From NCBI GenBank assembly GCA_000739515.1, contig DF820459.1, forward strand, positions 1,016,727-1,080,726: a stretch of 64,000 bases of DNA. The letters are read 5' to 3'. Under the pieces are notes generated by a model. It saw nothing but the letters and a program-made list of their open reading frames with translations, searched no databases and was not told the DNA's origin. Positions 16,458 through 24,348 of this stretch are shown here, piece after piece. Each line of letters starts with the position of its first letter. Positions within the stretch are counted from its first letter, which is position 1. Made by a program: the position numbers and the translations under genes. The DNA comes from Candidatus Moduliflexus flocculans. Its GTDB lineage: Bacteria > Moduliflexota > Moduliflexia > Moduliflexales > Moduliflexaceae.

Positions 16458-16477
16458 TTAGGGGGCAAGCCCCCTAA
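16458..16477 (-). promoter_or_regulatory. Hairpin downstream of VR1 (DGR-type target hairpin or terminator)
   Basis: TTAGGGGG-CAAG-CCCCCTAA: an 8-bp stem with a 4-base loop, 49 bp past the 3' end of VR1. DGR targets of the Bordetella phage type need a hairpin of this size just after VR for efficient retrohoming. On the coding strand it is followed by AAAAATTTTTTT, so an intrinsic terminator is the alternative. Confidence 0.55.
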
Positions 16478-16525
16478 AACCCCCATAAAAAGTGTAAAAG
16501 AGTAAAAGGGCACAGCATAAGAGTC

Positions 16526-16647
16526 CTCACCGCACCACCACCACCCGAAACCCGAAGTAGAAGTCCTGGAAACCAGGTTCGAGCCTGAGGCGGGCGGCAC
16601 TGCGCGCGTAGCTCGGCTGATTGAGCCACGAACCGCCACGCAGCAGC
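16526..16647 (-). repeat. DGR variable repeat VR1 (remote target)
   Basis: 122 bp aligning without gaps to the template repeat at 32843-32964. Nineteen mismatches were counted by eye; all lie where the template coding strand has A. The last 30 bases of coding sequence (16526-16555) are identical to the template and serve as the likely IMH. It encodes the final about 40 residues of the upstream caspase-FGE protein. Confidence 0.95.
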
Positions 16648-18344
16648 TTCGTCTTTCCATCGCCTAAACTTCCATACGCGCTGCCGTCTGTCGGGGTTTC
16701 GCTATAACTCGCATACGAGTCCTGACACCATTCCCAGACATTGCCGTGCATATCATACACACCGAACGCATTCGGCGGAAAACTCCCGACGTCTGTCGTC
16801 TGCTCGCGATACACACCTTTTTTGCCGCTGCCATAGATGTAATTTCCGTTGTAATTCGCCTGATCCGTGCTGATCGTCTCGCCGAAAGAAAACGGCGTGG
16901 TCGTTCCGGCGCGGCAAGCGTATTCCCATTCTGCCTCGGATGGCAGGCGAAATGTCGGGGCGGGTTCTGAACCCGCCCCGACGGTGGCGTTCAATTTCTG
17001 CAAAAATTCCTGCGCATCATTCCATGACACCGTTTCCACCGGACGCCGTTCTCCCTTGAAATGCGACGGATTGTTTCCCATGATTTTCTGCCACTCCGCC
17101 TGCGTCACCGGATATTTCCCCATCCAGAAGCCTTCAGCGAGACTGACTTTATGCAAGGGGCTTTCATCGTCATATCGCCCTTCCTCGCTTTCAGGACTTC
17201 CCATCATGAACTGCCCCGCCGGAATATAGACAAATTCCATGCCTGTCACCGGTTCGCGCCAGAGGTCGCCTGCGGATGGCTCGTTTGACTCTTCGATCAG
17301 TTCATATTCATCGTCGCGCAGTTCGATGATCTCTTCGACGACATGGGGGACATCGCGGCTTTCCGGTTCATCGAGTTCTTCCAACGCGCCTTCGGCGGCG
17401 CGGCGGACGCGGGGCGCTCGGTCTTCGAGGCTCAACCGCCGCAATTCGGTCAACGCAGCCATCGCGCACCGTTCGTCGTGCCGTTGGATAATTGACACCA
17501 AATCGTCAATCGCGCGAAACCGGTCAGAACTGTCGTCTTCGTCCAGCCGATTCAGCAGCCAGCGCGGCAGCAGCGACCGATCCGAACGCGGGATCCAGCA
17601 GGGATTTTTCGCCACCACAATCTCGCCATGCGCGGCAACAAATTTTTTCGGCGTCTGCGCGGCGTGAATGGCCTGCATCTCTGCGCTGGCAAATTCGAAC
17701 AATTCTTCCGCCCCGATTTTCCCGTCCTCATCCAGATCGGCGCGGCCTGTCCGCAGCCCCTCGATGAGAAAATGCGTAAAGAGCGAATACGGGGTCGCCA
17801 TGTCGTCTGGCGTTTTTTCCTGTGCTTTTTGGAGCGCATGAGACGCAGCCAGAATAATTTTTCCAGACCCATTCCCTTCAAATGCGCTGACAGCGTCTTC
17901 CGCGCCTGAGTTCGTCCCCTTCTCGCCGAAAAATGCGGCGCTATGGCAGCAATCCAGGATGACAACTTTGCGCTCCGCCCCGCTTCGATCAATCTGCTTG
18001 CGGACGAAGTGGGCGCTAATCGCGGAGGCATCAAGATCGTCAAATGTGGTGTCATCAAAGACCAGATAAAATTCTCCCGACAGTTCGCGATAGCCGTGTC
18101 CAGAAAAATAGAGCAAGAGCAGATCGTCTTTGTGGCGCTGCCTGAAAAAGCGCGAAATATCGCGTTGTACCTCGTGCCACGAGCGATCCACATACTCCGT
18201 CACTTCATCAAATGCGCCGATCCTGGGATCACGCAGCAGCGCGGCGAAATCCGCCACATCCCGCGCCGGTTTGGTCAGGGGCGGAAATTCAGCGTCGCAA
18301 TAAGCGTTGTTGCCAATCAATAATGCGCAGCGTGTGCCTGCCAT
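16527..18344 (-). CDS. Caspase-like peptidase / FGE-lectin-fold protein, DGR target 1
   Basis: 605 residues. The N-terminal caspase-like (C14) domain has the start CALLIGNNAY, His in YFSGHG (H83) and Cys in ILDCCHSA (C132/C133). Its end carries an EF-hand-like loop DLDEDGKIGAEE. A HEAT-like segment (ALTELRRLSLEDRAPRVRRA) leads to a C-terminal FGE-sulfatase/C-type-lectin fold starting GMEFVYIPAGQFMMGSPE, with RLPSEAEWEYACRAG and NVWEWCQDSY. The final segment, LLRGGSW to GFRVVVVR, is VR1, so DGR mutagenesis changes surface residues of this fold, the usual ligand-binding site in DGR proteins. A small EACC1-like gene precedes it. Predicted role: ligand sensing coupled to proteolysis, defence or self-recognition. 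The in-frame insert VGAGSEPAPT comes from a palindrome. Confidence 0.92.
   Translation of the reverse strand: MAGTRCALLIGNNAYCDAEFPPLTKPARDVADFAALLRDPRIGAFDEVTEYVDRSWHEVQRDISRFFRQRHKDDLLLLYFSGHGYRELSGEFYLVFDDTTFDDLDASAISAHFVRKQIDRSGAERKVVILDCCHSAAFFGEKGTNSGAEDAVSAFEGNGSGKIILAASHALQKAQEKTPDDMATPYSLFTHFLIEGLRTGRADLDEDGKIGAEELFEFASAEMQAIHAAQTPKKFVAAHGEIVVAKNPCWIPRSDRSLLPRWLLNRLDEDDSSDRFRAIDDLVSIIQRHDERCAMAALTELRRLSLEDRAPRVRRAAEGALEELDEPESRDVPHVVEEIIELRDDEYELIEESNEPSAGDLWREPVTGMEFVYIPAGQFMMGSPESEEGRYDDESPLHKVSLAEGFWMGKYPVTQAEWQKIMGNNPSHFKGERRPVETVSWNDAQEFLQKLNATVGAGSEPAPTFRLPSEAEWEYACRAGTTTPFSFGETISTDQANYNGNYIYGSGKKGVYREQTTDVGSFPPNAFGVYDMHGNVWEWCQDSYASYSETPTDGSAYGSLGDGKTKLLRGGSWLNQPSYARSAARLRLEPGFQDFYFGFRVVVVR
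16954..16982. repeat. Palindrome inserted in frame in DGR target 1
   Basis: GTCGGGGCGGGTT-CTG-AACCCGCCCCGAC, perfect 13-bp arms. It encodes residues between FLQKLNAT and FRLPSEAEWEYA of the FGE domain. The two paralogues carry different palindromes at the same point. Confidence 0.85.
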
Positions 18345-18573
18345 GATATGTTTATGCGCTGCCGCCGAATTCCCCTCCTGGGAGGGGCCAGGGGTGGGTT
18401 GGCTGAAACGGGCAGCATCATTATGTCAACAACCCACCCCCAACCCCTCCTGGGAGGGGAATTCACGCGAAACAGTGGTTTCGTTACTCCGGCGCTTCGA
18501 CCCAGCGCCGCAATTGGTGCAGCACCTCGTCTTTTGAGACGTTTGAGGTAATTTCAATCCTGCCGTTCGGCGT
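18103..18573. repeat. 471-bp tract identical to 36225-36695
   Basis: Covers the first about 80 codons of the caspase gene, the intergenic repeat and the last third of the EACC1-like gene. I found no difference over the 471 bp at a constant offset of 18122, although sequences on both sides differ clearly. Points to recent gene conversion or recombination. Confidence 0.85.
18367..18464. repeat. CCCTCCTGGGAGGG repeat pair between EACC1-like and caspase genes
   Basis: GAATTCCCCTCCTGGGAGGGG with CCAGGGGTGGGTT, a 30-bp centre and the inverted partner ending GGGGAATTC. The family also occurs at 31653, 34986, 36489 and 63936. Confidence 0.85.
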
Positions 18574-18882
18574 TTCCAGCACAACGCGCACCGGGGCGCT
18601 GAAGCGTTTGGCCGTTGCTCGCAGCCAATCCCAGACAGCGTCGGTAATTTTGCCGAGCAGCTTTTCCGATAATTTCGCGCCAAGAATCTTTAACACGCCG
18701 GTGATGATGGTTTCGATTCCGGCTTTCGCGCCGTCCTGCGTCGGTTCGGTGGCGCATGCCGCCACCGGCTCGCCGCAATAATCGTTGATGCTCTCTACCA
18801 ATTCCCGTGTCATGGCGTCTAACGTTTCTTGCGATACGCCAGCGCCAGCATCGATTTTTAACATCGTTTCTGTGGTGTTCAT
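18484..18882 (-). CDS. EACC1-like small conflict-system component (cassette 1)
   Basis: 132 residues. An amphipathic N-terminal part (SQETLDAMTRELVESINDYC), a Gly/Ala helix (IETIITGVLKILGAKLSEKL), then WDWLRATAKRF and a beta-rich end VRVVLETPNGRIEITSNVSK. The layout resembles EACC1 (effector-associated constant component 1), a small protein encoded next to caspase, TIR and similar effectors. It has one copy beside each caspase-FGE gene, and a remnant beside the decayed one, which supports functional coupling. No signal peptide. Assignment rests on pattern only; a structure-based search is needed to be sure. Confidence 0.55.
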   Translation of the reverse strand: MNTTETMLKIDAGAGVSQETLDAMTRELVESINDYCGEPVAACATEPTQDGAKAGIETIITGVLKILGAKLSEKLLGKITDAVWDWLRATAKRFSAPVRVVLETPNGRIEITSNVSKDEVLHQLRRWVEAPE

Positions 18883-19056
18883 GTTGTTTTCTTTCCCCGT
18901 GAGTTCAAGGCGATGACGTTCGATCTTAATGGCTCATCTCGCCCCGTTGACAAGCTCAAACCGCCGCTTCGCTCGACGAACGAAAAATATGAAAAAAACG
19001 AAGGGGCTTTCTATTCAAAATTCGTTGCGTTCTTAAATTCGTTGTAGTTTTTTCGC

Positions 19057-20172
19057 TCAAGATTCGACCACGTCCGCCACCGGGTGGAAATCGTAGCCTA
19101 ACGCGTCAGCGACGGCTTTATACGTCACTTTGCCTTTATAGACGTTGACGCCTTTCGCGAGCGCCGCATTTTGCAGACTGGCCTTCGAAACGCCTTTTTC
19201 AGCCAATAAATAAGCATAGGGCATCGTGACGTTCGTCAGCGCGAAGGTCGAGGTGCGCGGCACAGCGCCCGGCATGTTCGCCACGCAATAATGCAGCACG
19301 CCATCCACGACATACGTCGGATCGTCGTGCGTCGTCGGGCGGCTCGTTTCGATGCACCCGCCCTGATCCACCGCGACATCTACCACGACCGCGCCTTCTT
19401 TCATTTTGGAAATCATCTCGCGGGTCACGAGTTTGGGCGCTTTTGCTCCGGGAATCAACACCGCGCCAATCAGCAAATCGGAACGTTTCGCGCATTCTTC
19501 GATATTGACGTAGTTCGACATCAGCGTCGTGATTTTATTGCCGAAAATGTCGTCAATGTAAGACAGGCGAGACAGATTGATGTCGAGCAGATAGACGTTT
19601 GCGCCCATGCCGACCGCGATTTTCGCGGCATTCATCCCCACCACGCCGCCGCCGATAATCGTCACGATAGCGCGTTCGACGCCGGGAACGCCGCTCAACA
19701 GAACGCCATAGCCGCCATGCTCTTTTTCAAGATATTTCGCGCCGACCTGCACCGCCATGCGTCCAGCAACCTCGCTCATCGGCGTCAGCAGCGGCAGCGA
19801 GCCGTCTGCAAGCTGAATCGTTTCGTAGGCCACGCCGATAATTTTCCGTTCAAGCAGCGCTTTGGTCTGATCCGGATCAGGCGCAAGATGCAGATACGTG
19901 TATAAAATCTGGCCTTCTCGCAGCAAATCGAATTCTGATGGCTGCGGTTCTTTCACTTTGATAATCATGCCGGAATTGGCATACACTGTCCGCACATCCG
20001 CGATTTTCGCGCCGACACGCTCGTATTCCGCATCCGTAATGCCGCTTGCCACGCCCGCATGTTCTTCGACCAATACTGAATGACCGCGTTTCACCAATTC
20101 CATCACCCCCGACGGCGCGATGCCGACGCGGTATTCCTGCGTTTTGATTTCTTTTGGAACGCCGATAATCAT
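19057..20172 (-). CDS. ald: Alanine dehydrogenase
   Basis: Interconverts L-alanine and pyruvate with NAD and ammonia. 371 residues, the usual length. Start [20 protein letters not shown] with a GAGGAGG box upstream. Substrate Lys (IIKVKEPQ) and His (YTYLHLAPD), the NAD-binding [16 protein letters not shown] and the catalytic Asp in [15 protein letters not shown] are all present. It stands alone between the EACC1-like gene and metG. May work with the aap importer in amino-acid catabolism. Confidence 0.95.
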   Translation of the reverse strand: MIIGVPKEIKTQEYRVGIAPSGVMELVKRGHSVLVEEHAGVASGITDAEYERVGAKIADVRTVYANSGMIIKVKEPQPSEFDLLREGQILYTYLHLAPDPDQTKALLERKIIGVAYETIQLADGSLPLLTPMSEVAGRMAVQVGAKYLEKEHGGYGVLLSGVPGVERAIVTIIGGGVVGMNAAKIAVGMGANVYLLDINLSRLSYIDDIFGNKITTLMSNYVNIEECAKRSDLLIGAVLIPGAKAPKLVTREMISKMKEGAVVVDVAVDQGGCIETSRPTTHDDPTYVVDGVLHYCVANMPGAVPRTSTFALTNVTMPYAYLLAEKGVSKASLQNAALAKGVNVYKGKVTYKAVADALGYDFHPVADVVES

Positions 20173-20214
20173 AATGATTCCTCCTCACCATAACGTTAAT
20201 TTTTAAGAGACTTC

Positions 20215-20264
20215 AGGAGTGTCAAATCTTGATTTGATACGCGAAATCAAGATTTCGCACTCCT
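20215..20264. repeat. Palindrome between metG and ald
   Basis: AGGAGTGTCAAATCTTGATTT on the left and AAATCAAGATTTCGCACTCCT on the right around GATACGCG. Sits just past the metG stop (20288), so it may end the transcript. Confidence 0.6.
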
Positions 20265-20287
20265 AAGAACGGTGTACTATTGAGTTT

Positions 20288-22351
20288 TTATCGCACTTTC
20301 GCGCCCGGCTGCACGTCCGCTTTTTCAAACGCCGACACGCTCAGATTGTCGCCATAGACGCCCGCCAAGACCATGCCTTGCGATTCCTGCCCCATCAATT
20401 TCGCCGGTTTCAGGTTCGCGACGACGATCACAGTTTTGCCGACTAATTGTTCCGGTTCGTAAAATTTCCCGATTCCGGCCAAAATCTGGCGCGTTTCAAG
20501 GCCGATGTCAATCTGCATTTTGATCAGTTTCTCCGATTTCGGGACGCGCTCCGCCGACAGCACTTTCCCGGCGCGAAGGTCAATTTTCGCAAATTCGTCA
20601 ATCGTGATTTGCGGCTGCAATTCGAGTAAAGGCGCGGCGGCGGGCTGCGCTTGCGGTGTTTCTGCTCCTGATAGCATTTTCGCTAATTTCTCCTTTTGCT
20701 GTTGAATTTTTTTATCTTCGACTTTGCTGACTAAGACGCCGATATTTTGAGCAATCGGCTGGCCTTCCTGAAAAACGAACGCGCCGATCTGTTCCCACGC
20801 CTGTTCATGCACGTTTCCCGCTTCGCCAAGCAGTTCCCACGCCTGCTGCATCGTGAAGGGCAGCAACGGCGCTCCCAACACCGCCAGATTTTTAATCAGC
20901 AGGGCGCAGACATGCAGCACCGTGCCGCACGCCGCCGGGTCTTTTTTCTGCAACTCCCAGGGCGCGCTTCTCTGAAAATACTGGTTGCCGACGCGCGCCA
21001 AATTCATCCAGTCGGTCTGCGCTTTTTTGAACTGATACGTTTCCAGCGCGTCGGTCATGGCGGCTTTCGTGGCGGCGATTTCGTTCAGCGTCGCCTGATC
21101 GTCGGCAGTCAACGCGCCGAGCGGCGGAATTTTTCCATCCGCAAAGCGTTTGATGAACGTCAGTGAACGGTTGACCAAATTGCCGTAAATATCAGCGAAT
21201 TCGCTGTTGATGCGAAGCTGAAATTCTTCCCACGTAAAATTCGCATCCGCTTTTTCCGGCGCAATCGCGTTCAGATAAAAGCGCAGATAATCCGCCGGAA
21301 ATTCCTCTAAATATTCGTGCAGCCAGATCGCGTAGTTGCGGCTTGTCGAGATTTTTTCGCCCTCGATGTTCAAAAATTCGTTGGCTGGAATGTCGGTTGG
21401 CAGCACGTATTCGCCGTAGCCCATCAGCACCGACGGCCAGACCATCGCATGAAACACGATGTTGTCTTTGCCGATGAAATGGACGAGTTCGCAGTCGGGA
21501 TTCAGCCAGTATTCTTTCCATTTCTCCGGCTGGCCGATCTGCTGCGCCCATTCTTTCGTCGCGGAGACGTAGCCGATGGGCGCGTCGAACCAGACATACA
21601 GCACCTTGCCTTTGGCGTCTTCCAGCGGCACGGGAATGCCCCAGTCAATGTCGCGAGTGATGCAGCGCGGCTGCAAACCGGATTCGAACCACTGCTGGCA
21701 GAATTTTTTGACGTTATCCTTCCAGTTCGGCTTGCTATCGAGCCACGCAGCAAGGCGATCCTGAAATTTCTCCAACTGTAAAAACCAGTGCGTCGAATTC
21801 CGCAGATGCGGCGTATTTCCGCAAATTTTGCATTTCGGCTTCACGATTTCTTCCGGTGACAGCCAACGCCCGCATTTCTCGCACTGATCGCCCCGCGCCC
21901 CGTCCTTGCCGCAATTCGGGCACGTTCCCTCGATATAGCGATCCGGCAGGAAACGGTTGCAGGTGTCGCAGAACATCTGCTGAATTTCCTGTTTTTCGAT
22001 GTAGCCGTTTTCGTACAGTTTCAGGAAAAAATCCTGCGACGTTTCGTGATGAATCTGGCGATGCGTGGCGGAAAAGTGGTCGAAACTCATGCCGAATTTC
22101 GCGAAACTTTCTTTCATCTGTTCATGGTAAAAATCCACGATCTGCTGCGGCGTTTTGCCCTCTTTTTCGGCCTTGATGGTAATCGGCACGCCATGCTCGT
22201 CGGTGGCGCAGACATAGACGATGTCGCGCTTCTGCAACCGCTGATAGCGGACGTAAATGTCCGCCGGGAGGTACGCGCCCGCCAAATGGCCTAAATGCAG
22301 CGGCCCGTTGGCGTAGGGGAGTGCACTGGTGACAAGTATTTTTCTGCTCAT
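20288..22351 (-). CDS. metG: Methionyl-tRNA synthetase with C-terminal tRNA-binding domain
   Basis: 687 residues. Class I motif PYANGPLHLGHLAG (HLGH), the KMSKS equivalent KISTSR and the Cys-rich zinc insert (CNRFLPD, CPNCG, CEKCG, CKICG) identify MetRS of the zinc-containing, E. coli-like type. The last about 110 residues form an EMAP/Trbp111-type OB domain (FAKIDLRAGKVLSAERVP). Start MSRKILVTSALP has an AAGGA box. It normally follows holB and ricT; here a restriction-modification pair separates them. Confidence 0.96.
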   Translation of the reverse strand: MSRKILVTSALPYANGPLHLGHLAGAYLPADIYVRYQRLQKRDIVYVCATDEHGVPITIKAEKEGKTPQQIVDFYHEQMKESFAKFGMSFDHFSATHRQIHHETSQDFFLKLYENGYIEKQEIQQMFCDTCNRFLPDRYIEGTCPNCGKDGARGDQCEKCGRWLSPEEIVKPKCKICGNTPHLRNSTHWFLQLEKFQDRLAAWLDSKPNWKDNVKKFCQQWFESGLQPRCITRDIDWGIPVPLEDAKGKVLYVWFDAPIGYVSATKEWAQQIGQPEKWKEYWLNPDCELVHFIGKDNIVFHAMVWPSVLMGYGEYVLPTDIPANEFLNIEGEKISTSRNYAIWLHEYLEEFPADYLRFYLNAIAPEKADANFTWEEFQLRINSEFADIYGNLVNRSLTFIKRFADGKIPPLGALTADDQATLNEIAATKAAMTDALETYQFKKAQTDWMNLARVGNQYFQRSAPWELQKKDPAACGTVLHVCALLIKNLAVLGAPLLPFTMQQAWELLGEAGNVHEQAWEQIGAFVFQEGQPIAQNIGVLVSKVEDKKIQQQKEKLAKMLSGAETPQAQPAAAPLLELQPQITIDEFAKIDLRAGKVLSAERVPKSEKLIKMQIDIGLETRQILAGIGKFYEPEQLVGKTVIVVANLKPAKLMGQESQGMVLAGVYGDNLSVSAFEKADVQPGAKVR

Positions 22352-22364
22352 GTTGTTCCTTTCT

Positions 22365-23051
22365 TTATAACGATTTTAACCTGTTTATCTCACTCTGAAT
22401 ATCATCAAGAATTTCCGTATTTTTGATATGATCGTCAACGCTGAAAATCACAAAAACTTTTCCGCCAAAATCGTCCTCAAATGCGCGAAAACTACTCTGC
22501 ATTCGGGCAGTCACGGAATAATTACCGAGGCTGGCGTTCGCGGTAATCGGTTTAACTTGAATGCCGAACGCCTTTTCTCCGATTTTTCCAAGATAATCAA
22601 CGTCTCCGGCATGATCCAGTTCTGGATCGGTTTCTTCGAATGTCACATCAGGAAACTTTTTAGCAAGTTCGTTGTAGATGATTGATTTTTCAGTCAAATA
22701 GCCGTCATAGGTTCGACAAATGGTCAATTCATAAATATAATCAACGCAATCCGCTTCCGTCAAACGACTTACAGAATCCAAGACTTGTGGAATGACAGTA
22801 TCTTTCAATTTCTGATACAGGCGATTCCCCAGTTCTTGCAAACACTCGCGCGAGACTTTTTCGGGGTATTTCGCTTTTGTATAAGCGTGTTCGAAATACC
22901 ATTCCTTCCATTCTTCGAATGTTGACGGCTGGCATTCGCGGATAAGCGCCATGACTTCGCCAACTCGCGACGTTTTGGTCAATCCCCACCGCCGATTCGC
23001 ATAATTCAGCAGCAATTCATGGCTTCCGAAATCTTTCGCAACTTTTTTCAT
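22365..23051 (-). CDS. MjaI-like type II restriction endonuclease
   Basis: 228 residues. A PD-(D/E)xK-like core is visible as PELDHAGDVDYLG followed by KAFGIQVKPIT, with Asp and QVK in the expected order. The overall pattern resembles the MjaI endonuclease family. Its ATG overlaps the end of the methyltransferase upstream by 4 bases, the usual M-R order. Specificity is not readable from sequence; MjaI cuts at CTAG, which would be a first guess. Confidence 0.65.
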   Translation of the reverse strand: MKKVAKDFGSHELLLNYANRRWGLTKTSRVGEVMALIRECQPSTFEEWKEWYFEHAYTKAKYPEKVSRECLQELGNRLYQKLKDTVIPQVLDSVSRLTEADCVDYIYELTICRTYDGYLTEKSIIYNELAKKFPDVTFEETDPELDHAGDVDYLGKIGEKAFGIQVKPITANASLGNYSVTARMQSSFRAFEDDFGGKVFVIFSVDDHIKNTEILDDIQSEINRLKSL

Positions 23052-24346
23052 ATTCGCGCCTCAGTTGCTTTTGCCCACAAATCAAGAAATTTCTTCTTAT
23101 ATTTGAAGTCCATGCGTTCATCCACATGCGCCAAGCGGTATTTCAACAAATAGGCGTTCACGAATGTTTTATTTTTCAAATACAGATAACATAAAAGGTG
23201 ATTTTCTTCGTCATATTTGGTTTCGTCGAATTTCAAAAAGACTTTTTGCCCTTTCAGCATGTTGTGTAAAAACTGCACCGCTTTTCCATTTGCAACGGGG
23301 TCTTCTTGCAGGCCAAGCAGACGAATCTTCAGATCATTATTCAACGTCAACATCGTCGGCGAAAGAATTTCTCTAACCGAATAATACATTTCTCGTTCTT
23401 GATTCTCCTGGCCGATTTTTGAGCCGAATTGCAATTTTTTCGGATCGATTTTTTTATCCAATTTCACCGTATCTTTAAAAATATATGGTAATTCAGCAAT
23501 GGCTTTTGTGAAATCAATCGGCTCACCGGTTTGCTTCTGAAAAGAGAGTTGTTGGGGGATCGAGAGTTTCTCATTTTCCGCATTCAACTTCGTTTCGATG
23601 ATCGGCAAAAATTCGGGGTTGATTTCATAACCAACAGAGCGGCGTTGCAACATCATCGCCGCTGCCGAAGTCGTGCCACTCCCTAAAAACGGATCAAGCA
23701 CAGTATCGCCGACAAACGTAAACATTTTGATTAAGCGTTTCGGCAATTCGACGGGAAACATGGCAAGATGCTTTTCCTGCCGCACTCCGCTAAAATTCCA
23801 ATGTCCGGCAAAATACGTATTCCATTCTTCTGTCGTCATTTTCGACTGTTCTTTGGCCGCTTTCGAAACTGTTCCTTTTGATTTCCCGATTTTTTTGAAA
23901 ATCAGGATAAATTCATAATCTAATTTCAGGATTCCATTGCGCGGATAGGGAAACGACCCCATGATTGTTGCGCCGCCGGTCGTGTTGGTTGTCGCGACTT
24001 TCTGCCAGATGATCGCACCCATGTAATCGAAACCGATGGTTTCGCAAAATTTGATGATTTCCGTGCGAATCGGAATGACTTTATAGCGGCCATAATAGAC
24101 CGAACGAGCATATTGATCGCCGATATTGACGCACAAACGGCAGCCGTTTTCTAAGACGCGATAGCATTCCTGCCAGACTAAGTTGAGGTGATTGATGTAC
24201 TCCTCATACGTGTCATGATAGCCGATTTGCGCGGCAACGCCGTAATCTTTCAACTGCCAGTACGGCGGCGACGTGACGACAAGTTGCGCGGATTGATCGT
24301 CAAGTTCTCGCATCCTGCGCGAATCGCCATTGATAATCAGATGCAC
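23048..24346 (-). CDS. DNA methyltransferase fused to an SNase-like domain
   Basis: About 432 residues from GTG 24346 (VHLIINGDSRRM), preceded by AAGGTGA; upstream extension would overlap ricT. Amino-methyltransferase motifs: VVTSPPYWQLKDYG near the N-terminus (catalytic) and DPFLGSGTTSAAAMM (SAM binding) near 230, i.e. beta-class order. From about 300 a second domain reads LKIRLLGLQEDP, GKAVQFLHNMLKGQKV, YLYLKNKTFVNAYLL, YRLAHV: the pattern of staphylococcal-nuclease folds. It lacks an obvious full set of SNase catalytic Arg/Glu residues, so it may bind DNA rather than cut. Partner of the MjaI-like nuclease. Confidence 0.75.
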   Translation of the reverse strand: MHLIINGDSRRMRELDDQSAQLVVTSPPYWQLKDYGVAAQIGYHDTYEEYINHLNLVWQECYRVLENGCRLCVNIGDQYARSVYYGRYKVIPIRTEIIKFCETIGFDYMGAIIWQKVATTNTTGGATIMGSFPYPRNGILKLDYEFILIFKKIGKSKGTVSKAAKEQSKMTTEEWNTYFAGHWNFSGVRQEKHLAMFPVELPKRLIKMFTFVGDTVLDPFLGSGTTSAAAMMLQRRSVGYEINPEFLPIIETKLNAENEKLSIPQQLSFQKQTGEPIDFTKAIAELPYIFKDTVKLDKKIDPKKLQFGSKIGQENQEREMYYSVREILSPTMLTLNNDLKIRLLGLQEDPVANGKAVQFLHNMLKGQKVFLKFDETKYDEENHLLCYLYLKNKTFVNAYLLKYRLAHVDERMDFKYKKKFLDLWAKATEARI

Positions 24347-24348
24347 GA

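Noticed and set aside
16458..18882. Sulfatase-activating enzyme function for the FGE domains
   Set aside because: The domain end is hypervariable through the DGR and fused to a caspase; FGE folds in this setting act as ligand-binding lectin-like domains.
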